Below are positions 9,057 to 17,860 of a stretch of 64,000 nt of DNA, one piece after another. Numbering within the stretch: the stretch's first letter is position 1; every line of letters begins with the position of its first letter. Both the position numbers and the translations under genes were made by a program. This DNA comes from Mongoliitalea daihaiensis (GTDB lineage: Bacteria; Bacteroidota; Bacteroidia; Cytophagales; Cyclobacteriaceae): positions 4,314,001 to 4,378,000 of the forward strand of contig NZ_CP063779.1 of NCBI RefSeq assembly GCF_021596945.1, given 5' to 3'. Under the pieces are notes generated by a model. The model was not told the origin of the DNA. It worked only from the letters and a program-made list of their open reading frames with translations, and ran no database searches.

Positions 9057-10650
9057 TGTCTTCCGCCAGGCCATAGCCGTCAGGCTAATGGGCCTGAAAT
9101 CAGAAGTCTGAGCTGATTTACAAACAAAACGTAGATCCCCCTTGGGATCTTTCGTCCTTTTGCTCATATTTGTATAAGTTTTTAGTTATTTTGAAAAAGG
9201 CGGCTCAACTTGGTCGTTATCCGCCTTTTTCTTCTATAAATATAACAATATTTTTACAGTAAAGGGAAGAAAATCAAGGAAATTTACTTGAAAAAGATCA
9301 GATTTTAAGGGAAAAATTTCATAGTTTCTTTAATCCAAAAACCATTAACTCAATCGCCTCTGAAACTCGTTTCTGTATCAGGAAGTCTAAACTTGACGGT
9401 TTCGGGTTCCTGCTTAGTTTGATGTTTTCGTATCAACGGGGAAAATTTTTCAGCTTATTGGATATGGCCTCCTTTCTGTTTGAGCAGTTCGGTATCAATA
9501 TTACAAAGCAATCCTTACACGATCGATTTACAGCTCAAGCAGTATCATTTTTAAAAGATGTCTTGACATACTTTTGTTTCAAAAGATTAGATATCAGGGC
9601 AATAGAGAACTCCTTACATCCCATTTTAAAAGAATCAGGATCAAGGATTCAACCAAGTTTTCTCTCCCTGACCCTTTTTCGGAAAAATATAAGGGATATG
9701 GCGGAGCCCTTAGCCAATCATCATCAATGATAAGTATCCAATATGAATACGATTTCATTAGCGGTCAAAGTATGGATCTGAGACTGACCTCTGGGGTATT
9801 GAACGATCAGTCAGACTCAGCGGAATTTACTCATGATATATGTGAAAAGATCTTTTTTTAGATATCTGGTATATTCTACCATGAATTTTATGACAATGGT
9901 CAATTCTGAGTGAGACTATTTTATCAACAGTTTGGTGACACTGGTGAATTGCTATCTTGATTTGGATTCAGAGGAACCTGTAGACTTAAAAAATCACCTT
10001 CACAAACTCAAAAAAAATCATCTTGACTATATTGAAGTCTCTGTATACTTAGGTAAAAAGGAGCGTGTTCCTGCGCGTTTGGTTCTTTCACTTGCCAATG
10101 AAGAAACCTATCAAAAAAGACTAAAAAAAACAACCAAACAAGCAAGGTCAACAGGACATAATGTTTCTGAAAAGTTTAAAATCAAGGCCAGACTCAATAT
10201 TATGGTTACCAATGTTCCGTCTGAGGTACTAAAACCAATGAAATAAGAAAAGTTTACGCTATGAGATGGCAAATAGAACTCATTTTCAAGACTTGGAAAT
10301 CTTTGGTTACGATAAATGAGTTTAACAGTAAAAAAATTCATAGGTTTGAATGTCAGCTTTACGGAAAGCTAATTTGGGTAATCCTTAATCTAAAGATATT
10401 CAACTGTTTACAAGAGCAGATGTATGGTAAATATAAGATACTATGCAGTATTTGGAAATACTTTAGACTGATACAAAACATCCAAAACTTTCTAATAAAA
10501 GCAGTTAAAAACCAAAACCAGCTCCGACTTTTGATTAAAAAATTGATCGATTATGCTCCAAAAGCAATTTATCTTGAAAAAAAGAAAGGAAAATTGGCTC
10601 TTGAACATATAATTAACCTCTTAACCTGACGGCTATGTCCGCCAGGCAGG
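9057..10650 (+). mobile_element. Degenerate IS4-family insertion sequence inside an attC
   Basis: About 1.6 kb inserted between the two halves of a family-1 attC. The ends form imperfect inverted repeats sharing CATAGCCGTCAGG, with a small indel nearer the tip. A GGC appears at both junctions and may be a short target duplication. The element carries a decayed transposase, and a stem-loop AAAAAGGCGG...CCGCCTTTTT lies at about 9197-9231. Confidence 0.65.
9317..10629 (+). pseudogene. IS4-family transposase, frameshifted remnant
   Basis: Three or four frames must be joined. The first (about 9317-9730) holds FNPKTINSIASETRF and FLLSLMFSYQRGKFFSLLDM. The second holds RIKDSTKFSLPDPFSEKY, with the first catalytic Asp in DST, and YGGALSQSSSMISIQYEYD. 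The third (9932-10246) holds the middle region. The last (10261-10629) holds RWQIELIFKTWKS, the catalytic-Glu region of IS4 transposases. Stops and frameshifts separate them, with sequence probably missing near 9862-9931. The element should be immobile on its own. Confidence 0.7.
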
Positions 10651-10751
10651 CATTCGGAGCCGTTCTCTTCCAGTCTACTCCTAACTTCTTAAAGATACTG
10701 ATTTTCATAGTTACTCTGAACCGCCCCCTGTCTTCCAAGGTGATGTTATGC
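10651..10751. repeat. attC0, right half
   Basis: Continues the family-1 hairpin from CATTCGGAGCCG through the right arm CTGTCTTCCAAGGTGAT to the core GTTATGC, the start of cassette 1. Confidence 0.7.
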
Positions 10752-10762
10752 ACTGTTCTTTT

Positions 10763-11385
10763 TCATTTTTTTGAGGCAATAAGTTCAAAAATCAATTCTT
10801 TCAATATTTCTAAATCACTCTCTATTGTTCCTTTCATATATCTTTCAAACACACTTTTATTGTCCGGAGGGTTTAGGTTCAGAATCAACCCTTTTTCCAA
10901 GGCCAATAACCTTAAAAACTCTCTTTGTGCACGTCCGTTACCTTCTCTAAAGGGATGAAAATAATTTACATTATCTAAAATTTCGGCTAACTTCTCTGCT
11001 AATTCTTTTCTTCTGTTTTTTCGAATTTTCTTGTAGTCAGCTATTAAAGAATTAATGTAGCTACTGGCATTATCAAAATGGGTGGTGGGAAAAAATTATT
11101 TTCCATCTTTACTTATTTCCACAACCCTCTTTTTGCCAGCCCAGACATATATGTCTTGAAACAAATGCTTGTGAATATCAAAAGGTTTTCAATTCCTTTA
11201 ATCTTAATGGGATTGTTGTAAAGTTCCTGAAGTCGTTTTGTCACAGCTCCACTTTCAACAAAAAGTAATACATCTGGGTCTGTAATTCCCGGAATATTTT
11301 TTAAAATTCCTGTTTTTGGGTCTACATAAGTATAATCAAAATCTATGTACTTATAGGAATCAGACATAAGCCCTTTCTTCCGCAA
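10763..11385 (-). pseudogene. Fic/Doc-family toxin, inactivated (cassette 1)
   Basis: The intact Fic motif HPFREGNGRAQRE is encoded near 10921-10965, and the N-terminal part (YIDFDYTYVDPKTGILKNI) starts near 11367. Fic proteins transfer AMP or other nucleotide groups to proteins. The gene is broken twice: a one-base loss around 11186-11190 shifts the frame after GIENLL (the expected DIHKHLFQDIYVWAGKK is in the next frame), and an in-frame TAA follows DGK near 11097. Downstream the frame is open to ELIASKK at 10763. The antitoxin-like ORF directly upstream is intact and overlaps it. This looks like a decayed toxin kept as a cassette with its antitoxin. Confidence 0.75.
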
Positions 11386-11581
11386 ACTTCACTAATTCAC
11401 TTAATGAAATTTTTCCTGATACATAATCCCTGATTATTTCAACCCCTTTGGGCGTAGGTTTAAAACCCTCAAACATATTACTTCCCAAAGCATTTGCCGT
11501 GCTTTCTAATGTCTTTAAATCAGAAAATTTCACTCCCATTATCGTCAGGTTATTCCTATCAATTTCGATTGTAGCAAACAT
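11360..11581 (-). CDS. Antitoxin-like protein paired with Fic (cassette 1)
   Basis: A 73-residue protein immediately upstream of, and overlapping, the Fic gene. It contains TLESTANALGSNMFEGFKPT, then GVEIIRDYVSGKISLSELV. The latter resembles the helix of small VbhA/YhfG-type Fic antitoxins, although the classical inhibitory (S/T)xxxE(G/N) helix is not certain. Gene order (antitoxin first, overlapping start) fits a toxin-antitoxin pair. The ORF is intact although the toxin is broken. Confidence 0.6.
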   Translation of the reverse strand: MFATIEIDRNNLTIMGVKFSDLKTLESTANALGSNMFEGFKPTPKGVEIIRDYVSGKISLSELVKFAEERAYV

Positions 11582-11660
11582 ATGTTTTGATTTTAAACCT
11601 TTTACGAATTTACAAAATTTCCGTCATTATATTCTTAGGTTCTTCTTTTTTAGAATAGTG

Positions 11661-11792
11661 CATAACGGGATTCAGCTTGGAGACGGCGGGCATTCGGAGC
11701 CGTACTCTTCCAAGCTTACTCCTAACTTCTTAAAGATACTAAATTTCATATTCACACTGAACCGCCCGCTGTATTCCAAGGTGATGTTGGCA
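11661..11792. repeat. attC1 (family 1)
   Basis: GCATAAC core, left arm CAGCTTGGAGACGGCGGGC, right arm GCCCGCTGTATTCCAAGGTG, GTTGGCA core. One arm has an extra base relative to the other. Confidence 0.8.
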
Positions 11793-11799
11793 GCTGGCT

Positions 11800-12588
11800 T
11801 TATTCCCACCAATCCTTCACTTTACCTTTATCTTCTTTTCTTACAATTGCTTTGTTAGGAATTTGATTATTTAAGGATATGTCCATCCATCCTTTCTTCC
11901 AATATTTCTCAGATACATTAAATTCACCCACTCCAATATCAAAGTCTTTATTTGCTTTTGGCACTCTGTAGTCAGCCCAATTACAAATCTTCTTTTTATC
12001 TGTTGAGTAGCTTTCCCAAATTCCAACAAAAGCATTATTAAAATATCCATCTGAAATGAATTCAATATTATCATATTCTATCTGATTCTTTGAATTCAAA
12101 TACCATTTAGTATAAAGTTTACCTTTAAAAACCCCACTGTGAGTTTGTTCTTTATTCTCTTTAAAACTGTAATCAGCAATTAATACACCTTGTGAAATAA
12201 TTCCCTCCTCTGCAAATTCATCGTCAACTCCATAATTGAGCTCCTTAACTTCATAAATTTCGACCAAACTTATTGTGCCTTGAAAATCACAGATTGTTTC
12301 ATTTACATTTGACTTCCCAACAACTGAGTATTCAATATCTTTTCCGGGTATTTTTTTAATTGTTAATAGCTTTATTCTTAATCTTTGATGATCTTCTCCT
12401 ATTATTCCATAAACATTGCTGTTTTCTGTCTTCAGCCAAAGATTTGAAAAATCAAATTGAACGTATTTACCTAAAATATTTTCTGTCAGTAATTCACTGC
12501 CCAGCATAAAGTGATTCAGAAACTTTTCACTTTTCTGAGCAAACGAAACATTCGTTAAAAATAGTAATATGATAATTGTTCGTTTCAT
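11800..12588 (-). CDS. Secreted hypothetical protein (cassette 2)
   Basis: A 262-residue protein with signal peptide MKRTIIILLFLTNVSFAQ; the start at 12588 is chosen because the longer frame runs back through the core site into an IS element. The mature part is rich in strands and N, E, K, with repeated 'YSFKEN...YTKWYLNSKNQIEYDN' type segments and a C-terminal WKKGWMDIS ending in KDWWE. No family is recognised. It is the single gene of its cassette: the GTTGGCA start lies just after its stop and TGCCAAC just upstream of its start. Confidence 0.7.
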   Translation of the reverse strand: MKRTIIILLFLTNVSFAQKSEKFLNHFMLGSELLTENILGKYVQFDFSNLWLKTENSNVYGIIGEDHQRLRIKLLTIKKIPGKDIEYSVVGKSNVNETICDFQGTISLVEIYEVKELNYGVDDEFAEEGIISQGVLIADYSFKENKEQTHSGVFKGKLYTKWYLNSKNQIEYDNIEFISDGYFNNAFVGIWESYSTDKKKICNWADYRVPKANKDFDIGVGEFNVSEKYWKKGWMDISLNNQIPNKAIVRKEDKGKVKDWWE

Positions 12589-12607
12589 TTTTAAGCTTGA
12601 TGCCAAC

Positions 12608-14400
12608 GTCAGACCGTGAAAAAAGTCTCTCATTTTTCTTAGTTCAACGGTTTTTCATTTCCTCTAAAATTAGTAAATTTAGTTGTATTTGTTTTGATGA
12701 CCACTAACAAATTTCAATGCACCACATCCTAGGAATAGACCGGTTTCAATTGACCTTCTCCTGTTTGGAAGATGCCATTCCCAATGACAATCCCGTCAGA
12801 ATAATCGATGCCTTTATTGATATGCTTGACCTGGAACTCCTGGGGTTTAATTCAAAACCTACCGATGAAGAACAGACCAAAAAACATAATCCCTATCTCG
12901 ACGGAAGACCTTCTTTTGAACCTAAAATTCTTCTTAAGCTTTATTTTTACGGCTACTTTAACGGCGTCCGAAGCAGCAGAAGACTTGAAAAAGAATGCCT
13001 TCGAAATATTGAAGTCAGATGGCTCATCAATGGCCTTGCTCCCAACTACCATACCATCGCAGACTTCCGTAAAATCAATCCCAAAGCTCTCAAAAACTGC
13101 TTCAAACTCTACACAACTTTCCTGCAGGAAGCAGGTCTCATAGGAGGAAAAACCATTGCAGTCGATGGTAGTAAATTCAGAGCTTCCAACAGCAAGAAAA
13201 ACAACTACAGCCAAAATAAAATAGACAGGCATCTCAACTATATCGAACAAAAACTCGAAGAATACCTCCAACAACTAGACCAAGCTGACAGTCTCGAACT
13301 ATCCGAACAAAGCATACAGCTCCTCGAACAAAAAATCGACTACTTCAAAAACAACAAAATCAATTATGAGCTCCTTCAGGAACAGCTCAAACAAAGCGGG
13401 GATACCCAACTAAGCACCACAGATCCCGATGCTAGGGCACTGCTCGTACAAGGACAGGTCGTTGAGGTCTCATATAACGTGCAGGCAGCAGTCGATGACA
13501 AACACAAACTCGTCGTAGCTACACATGTCATTAACAAAAACGATAGAAACGCCCTCCATGACATCGCTTCCGAAGCCAAGGAAAACCTCCATTCGGATGG
13601 TTTCACTGTTCTCGCAGACAAAGGATATCACAACGGAAGAGAATTACAGGATTGCCAGAACAACGGAATTCAGACCATTGTAGCCCCCAGTGAAATAGTC
13701 AACTCCAATAAATTTGGAACAACAGAAGAGTACCTCGTTACCAAATTCACCTATAATCCAGACAACGATACCTACACCTGTCCGCAAGGTAGTACACTTA
13801 CATCCACAGGAACATGGCACAAAAAAACCAGAGAAAGAGACCATCACCTGTTCAAAAAATACAGAACCCCAGATTGTAAAACATGTCCGGTCAAACATCT
13901 CTGTACAGGAAGAAAAGACGGAGGTAGGGAGATAGAAAGAAGTGAATATGCAGAAGCAGTTGAAGCTAACCTCAAAAACCTCCAAGGAAACAAAGAACTG
14001 TACAAAAGGCGACAGATGATAATCGAACACATCTACGGAACTGCCAAAAGAAAATGGGGATTTAATTTTACTGACCTCCGGGGATTGGAAAAAGTAAACG
14101 GTGAGTTTGCACTCATCATGACAGTCTACAACCTCAAACGAACCATTAACATCCTCGGAATACCTGAGCTCTTACAACTAATCCAAAACTGGAAACCCGA
14201 CTACAAAAGGGTTTCTTTGGCCTTAAAATCAAGCCTTTTTGGTCTATTCAAGGCCCTATTGGCCTTTAAAACTTTAATCTATAAAACTAACGAATTAAAC
14301 TTAAAATTGACTCAGGTTCAAGATTACCTCTCTACGAACCCCCTATACTCCTCAGAAATGCGGTTTTTTCAAAAAACTGAAAGTTTTTTCACAGCCTGAC
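12608..14400 (+). mobile_element. IS1182-type insertion sequence, copy 1
   Basis: 1793 bp bounded by imperfect inverted repeats GTCAGACCGTGAAAAAAGTC and (reverse complement of the right end) GTCAGGCTGTGAAAAAACTT. Inserted directly after the AAC of an attC. If the ends are read as TCAG...CTGA, a CG dinucleotide is duplicated; no longer target duplication is visible. Copies 2 and 3 sit at the same attC position. Confidence 0.85.
12717..14399 (+). CDS. IS1182-family transposase
   Basis: A 560-residue DDE transposase. The N-terminal domain starts MHHILGIDRFQLTFSCLED and includes the RRLEKECLRNIEVRWL region. The catalytic residues probably lie in TIAVDGSKFRASNSKKNN (first Asp), VLADKGYHNGREL (second Asp) and IEHIYGTAKRKWG (Glu). 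The cysteine cluster CPQG...CKTCPVKHLC is usual for IS1182 members. Copies 1 and 3 encode the same protein; copy 2 is frameshifted. It starts 109 bp into the element and its stop lies at the right terminal repeat. Confidence 0.9.
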   Translation: MHHILGIDRFQLTFSCLEDAIPNDNPVRIIDAFIDMLDLELLGFNSKPTDEEQTKKHNPYLDGRPSFEPKILLKLYFYGYFNGVRSSRRLEKECLRNIEVRWLINGLAPNYHTIADFRKINPKALKNCFKLYTTFLQEAGLIGGKTIAVDGSKFRASNSKKNNYSQNKIDRHLNYIEQKLEEYLQQLDQADSLELSEQSIQLLEQKIDYFKNNKINYELLQEQLKQSGDTQLSTTDPDARALLVQGQVVEVSYNVQAAVDDKHKLVVATHVINKNDRNALHDIASEAKENLHSDGFTVLADKGYHNGRELQDCQNNGIQTIVAPSEIVNSNKFGTTEEYLVTKFTYNPDNDTYTCPQGSTLTSTGTWHKKTRERDHHLFKKYRTPDCKTCPVKHLCTGRKDGGREIERSEYAEAVEANLKNLQGNKELYKRRQMIIEHIYGTAKRKWGFNFTDLRGLEKVNGEFALIMTVYNLKRTINILGIPELLQLIQNWKPDYKRVSLALKSSLFGLFKALLAFKTLIYKTNELNLKLTQVQDYLSTNPLYSSEMRFFQKTESFFTA

Positions 14401-14525
14401 GTTTTGGCGCTTGGCGAAGAAGCGGATTTCGAAGCACTAAACTGTCTTCCAGCACTGAACTTGATACGAAGCAAAAAACTTCATTTAAGTACTGAAGCCG
14501 CTTTTTTGCCAAACGCCTGTTGAAC
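14401..14525. repeat. attC2 (family 2), split by IS1182 copy 1
   Basis: Left arm GTTTTGGCGCTTGGCG..AAGCGG pairs with right arm CCGCTTTTTTGCCAAACGCC, followed by GTTGAAC. The AAC half of the left core lies before the IS, at 12605-12607. The sequence is unrelated to family 1 but the layout is the same. Confidence 0.75.
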
Positions 14526-14653
14526 TGACACCCTACGGGTGAGCGATTTACCTAAATTCTACTTATTTTTAGTTATATCAAAATCTTTCATCATGAAAAC
14601 TCAAAAAAAACACGCTGGGCACCGTAGCCCTCAATGATTCCGCTCAGGGGTAT

Positions 14654-15070
14654 TTGCTAAAACTCGCTTCTTTCCTAGAAGCAAAAGCATATTCCCCCAT
14701 GACCATCCGCAACTATATGGCCGAAATGCGCTTTATTTTTGCCTATTTCAATCATCTCAATCCTGAGCAGCTCACCCAAGATCACATCGCCTCCTACATC
14801 AACTACATCAAAAAAGAACATGCGGTGGGTAGAGATAAATGTAGAATGACAGCCCAAAGCTGTAGCTTCTTTTTTAAACACATTTTGCCTTCGCCCTACG
14901 TAGTGCCTCACGCTCTCTATCCCCGAAAGGAGTTCAGGCTTCCTGAGATTCTCACCCAAGAGCAGATCAGTCATGTAATCCAATCTACTACCAATATAAA
15001 GCATAAAGCCATCATTGCTCTGTTCTATGGAACAGGGATCAGGCTGAGCGAACTTCGTTTCTTGAAATGA
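14654..15070 (+). CDS. Tyrosine recombinase of element A, N-terminal ORF
   Basis: 138 residues: a SAM-like core-binding domain (FLEAKAYSPMTIRNYMAEMR, YINYIKKEHAVG), then the first half of the catalytic domain with the first catalytic Arg in FYGTGIRLSELRFLK. It ends at TGA, and the second half begins at an overlapping ATGA in the -1 frame. The same break is present in all three copies, whereas related element B has one continuous gene. Either the protein is made by frameshifting or translational coupling, or all copies descend from one broken parent. Confidence 0.75.
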   Translation: MLKLASFLEAKAYSPMTIRNYMAEMRFIFAYFNHLNPEQLTQDHIASYINYIKKEHAVGRDKCRMTAQSCSFFFKHILPSPYVVPHALYPRKEFRLPEILTQEQISHVIQSTTNIKHKAIIALFYGTGIRLSELRFLK

Positions 15071-15489
15071 AACATATTTCTCGGACAGACATGCAGCTCA
15101 AAATTGTGGCTGGTAAAGGTAGTAGGGACAGGTTTACAATCCTTCCTGCTGCCGTTCTTCCTCTACTCGAAGCATATTACAGGGTACACAAGCCGAAAGT
15201 CTTTCTCTTTGAAGGACAAACTCCAGGCAAAGCTATGAACGACCGCTCCATACAGCATGCCATCCGCATGGCCATGAATCAGGCGGGCTTTGAACAGTAT
15301 GGTTTTTCTGCACATTCTATCAGGCATTCCTTTGCTACACACCTCTTGGATGCCGGTACGGACATCCATACCATCAAGCAGCTACTTGGACATTCCAAGA
15401 TAGAGACTACCATGATCTATCTCCACCTGACCAAACAGCGCAGGGATAAACTCGTCTCTCCTCTTGACCTGCTCGGTCATGGAAACTGA
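15067..15489 (+). CDS. Tyrosine recombinase of element A, C-terminal ORF
   Basis: 140 residues carrying the rest of the catalytic domain: Lys in KIVAGKGSRDR, HSIRHSFATHLLDAG (His-x-x-Arg), LLGHSKIETT and the nucleophile Tyr in MIYLH. It starts at ATG overlapping the previous stop (ATGA) and ends 11 bases inside the transposase gene. In copy 1 this half is intact. The family is XerC/D-like. Confidence 0.75.
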   Translation: MKHISRTDMQLKIVAGKGSRDRFTILPAAVLPLLEAYYRVHKPKVFLFEGQTPGKAMNDRSIQHAIRMAMNQAGFEQYGFSAHSIRHSFATHLLDAGTDIHTIKQLLGHSKIETTMIYLHLTKQRRDKLVSPLDLLGHGN

Positions 15490-16636
15490 TGTTTCTTTTC
15501 AGTCCCTGTTCAGGCATCAATCCATCTCCAACTTCAATCCTTACAGCAGAGCGGTCTTTGCCGATCTTACTGCCTGTCATACCGCCGCAAAAGGGTATCA
15601 CCTCAGCGGGTGCAATGAGCTGCATTGTGGAAACATCGCCCATAGATACCATTCCTGCGGCAACAGGCACTGCCCCAACTGTGGAAGCATGAAAAGGGAT
15701 GCCTGGATTGAGAGTAGAATGGACGAACTCCTACCTACCGCCTATTATCACATTGTCTTTACCCTGCCACATGAACTCAATCCAGTATTCATGGGGAACA
15801 GAGCTAAGCTATTCGACCTTTTGTTTCTGGCAGCTTCCCAAACCCTGCTCAAGCATGCAAAGATGCCTGAATACCTTGGTGCCGAACCGGGGATCACAAT
15901 GGTACTGCACACATGGGGACAGGATCTTAGTTTTCACCCTCACGTCCACTGCATCGTCAGTGCCGGAGGATATGACGGACAGAGATGGTAGGTAGATGCC
16001 AAACGCAAAAACAACCGATTCCTTTTTCCACAGAAAAGTATGGCAAATATATTCAAAGCAATCTTCATGGAAGGGTTGGAAAAAGACAGCTCAATTGGCT
16101 GGATTGGAAATAAAAACAGCTTACTGAAAGCCATAAGGTTCAAAAAATGGAACGTCTATGCCAAAGCTCCTTTCGGTTCGCCTGACAGGGTAGTGGAATA
16201 TCTTGGACGTTACACACACAAGATTGCCATCACCAGACACCGAATCCTTGAGGTCAACGCAACACACATCAAGTTCAAATACAAAGACTATTCAGACGGT
16301 TCCAAAACAAAACAGATGTGGCTTACCCATCAGGAATTCCTTCGACGGTTTGAGCAGCATATATTGCCAAAAAGGTTTGTCAAAATCCGACACTTCGGAT
16401 ACCTGAGACTACAGGAAAAAACTGAACGGTTGGCACTGATACGGTCGTCACTTAATATGCAACCAGCCAAACCCAAAGTCATCATCCCATTCCAGATCAG
16501 AATGTTTGAAAAATACGGCAGGGATATCCACAAATGTCCCTGCTGCGAACATGGAAGAATGGAGACCATCTTTGATACTAGGGACAAATCAGGAAGAAAG
16601 CCAAAACCTCTTAAACCAAATCCCGCACCTTCTTGA
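15479..16636 (+). pseudogene. IS91-family transposase, one in-frame stop
   Basis: Encodes the IS91 zinc-binding N-terminus (CHTAAKGYHLSGC, HSCGNRHCPNC), the HUH-like motif in FHPHVHCIVSAGG and the Y1/Y2 region VVEYLGRYTHKIAI. Relative to the intact copy at 29345-30499, a three-base insertion (GTA, near 15987) turns GQRWVDA into GQRW-stop; the frame then continues to 16636. It overlaps the recombinase gene by 11 bases. In IS91 relatives this enzyme nicks and transfers a single strand by rolling circle. Confidence 0.8.
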
Positions 16637-16853
16637 TCCAATTTCTGGATCCAAGAAATCAAGGGTTGGGTCCAAGACATGCCGAAAATTCAAATCCCCA
16701 GGTGTTGGGTGGGGGAAGTCATGCCCAAAGCAAAGCAAAAACTCCCAAAGTCATCGAAAAACAGAAACAACCGCTTCCTAAAATCCACCAACCCGCCTAC
16801 TATTCCACCTAGCAAGACCTTCACCCTGCGAATGTCAGTCAACAGCCACTAGC

Positions 16854-16895
16854 AAAAAGCCCTGATAGATTTTTTCTCCTATCAGGGCTTTTTTT
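16854..16895 (+). terminator. Terminal hairpin of element A, copy 1
   Basis: AGCCCTGATAG and CTATCAGGGCT form an 11-bp perfect stem flanked by A- and T-runs. It can act as a terminator for the transposase and may also be the oriIS-type hairpin near the 3' end. Confidence 0.75.
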
Positions 16896-16923
16896 CGAGG
16901 ACTTTTCTCTAGTGGGCTAAATG

Positions 16924-17823
16924 TTAGCTGCTGTTTTTCTTCTTGTTTTGTTTTTCAAATTCTTGTTTTATGTCCAATTTAAAGTTCTGGTATTTCTTAT
17001 GTCCAATTTTTTTTCTAGTTACTTCAATCGCTGAAATTTGTCCCTTATTATCTAATACAACTTTCAAATAATCGCCTGATGTTGTCCATCTACTTTCAAT
17101 GCGTTCTTTCAAAGTGCCGTTTTTATTGTAATATTCTGTCCACCGAAGTTTCTGCCCATTTTTTTCAACTATGTCTTTGTCGCAAAATCTTTTTATTTCT
17201 GTTATGTAGTTATTAGTGTCAGTAAATAAAACATCAAATAAAGTAGCATTTCCATCAGAATTTGTGTCAGAGTAAAGCTCTTTGAATTTCTTTTCGGTAA
17301 ATGTTTTATCTACATATTCAAGACCTTTTATTTCCAAATAAGTCTTAATTTTATTTAATACATTTTTTTCTTCTTTTGTCAATTTTTGAATTGGTCCAAA
17401 CTCATAGTAGTTTTCTTTTTTGCTATAAGTCATATAATAACAATCGTATGTATAACAAGGGATAACATCTGAAACGAATAAAGTCATAATTCTTGCTGTC
17501 CCGCTACATTTTAAAGCTAACTTTTTATCCCAATCAAATCCTTTGTCAATGCCTTGGTTAAGTAAAATTTCAATAGTCCAACTCAAATCTCCAATCCAAT
17601 TCCAATCAATTTGGTCTGCTTGATTGTCTTTAATCCATAAAATTACATCTTCAAAAAGATTGAATTTAACTTCATTTGGATTAGAAACAATATTTGAGAT
17701 TTCCTTTTTCCACTGTTTGTAATTTTTGCCTTTGAATTCATAGGACAATACTAATTCTTTGATAGGTTGTCTGTCCTTACCAAAGTAATGTTTTGCTTGT
17801 CGTATAATTTCAGGTTTAGTCAT
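16924..17823 (-). CDS. Hypothetical protein (cassette 3)
   Basis: A 299-residue soluble protein with no signal peptide, starting MTKPEIIRQAKHYFGKDRQP. It is charged and aromatic-rich (IDWNWIGDLSWTIEILLNQG; ESRWTTSGDYLKVVLDNKG), with a lysine-rich C-terminus. No family is recognised. The TAA stop is part of the core sequence CTAAC at the cassette edge, so the coding sequence fills the cassette. Low G+C compared with the housekeeping genes on the right suggests transfer. Confidence 0.65.
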   Translation of the reverse strand: MTKPEIIRQAKHYFGKDRQPIKELVLSYEFKGKNYKQWKKEISNIVSNPNEVKFNLFEDVILWIKDNQADQIDWNWIGDLSWTIEILLNQGIDKGFDWDKKLALKCSGTARIMTLFVSDVIPCYTYDCYYMTYSKKENYYEFGPIQKLTKEEKNVLNKIKTYLEIKGLEYVDKTFTEKKFKELYSDTNSDGNATLFDVLFTDTNNYITEIKRFCDKDIVEKNGQKLRWTEYYNKNGTLKERIESRWTTSGDYLKVVLDNKGQISAIEVTRKKIGHKKYQNFKLDIKQEFEKQNKKKNSS

Positions 17824-17860
17824 TTGTCAATGTGTAGGGTCTGATAAAATAGCAGCTAAC

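Larger units (their letters stand above)
14519..16922 (+). mobile_element. IS91-type element A, copy 1 (tyrosine recombinase + HUH transposase)
   Basis: About 2.4 kb starting GTTGAACTGACACCC and ending GTGGGCTAAAT, followed by GTTAGC, the start of cassette 3. It has no terminal inverted repeats and no target duplication, as expected for rolling-circle IS91 elements. It carries a tyrosine recombinase in two ORFs, an overlapping transposase (here with an in-frame stop) and a strong terminal hairpin. Three copies are in the window. Confidence 0.8.

Noticed and set aside
12852..14032. Minus-strand frames inside the IS1182 transposase, repeated in all copies
   Set aside because: They repeat only because the IS repeats; no family features, and they lie fully opposite the transposase.
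15407..16680. Minus- and alternate-frame ORFs inside the IS91-type elements
   Set aside because: Shadows of the recombinase and transposase genes without independent motifs.
14519..16922. Treating the IS91-type element as an ordinary cassette with its own attC
   Set aside because: It starts GTTGAAC, but no complementary GTTCAAC or attC hairpin is found at its right end; it ends in GGGCTAAAT before the next cassette's GTTA.
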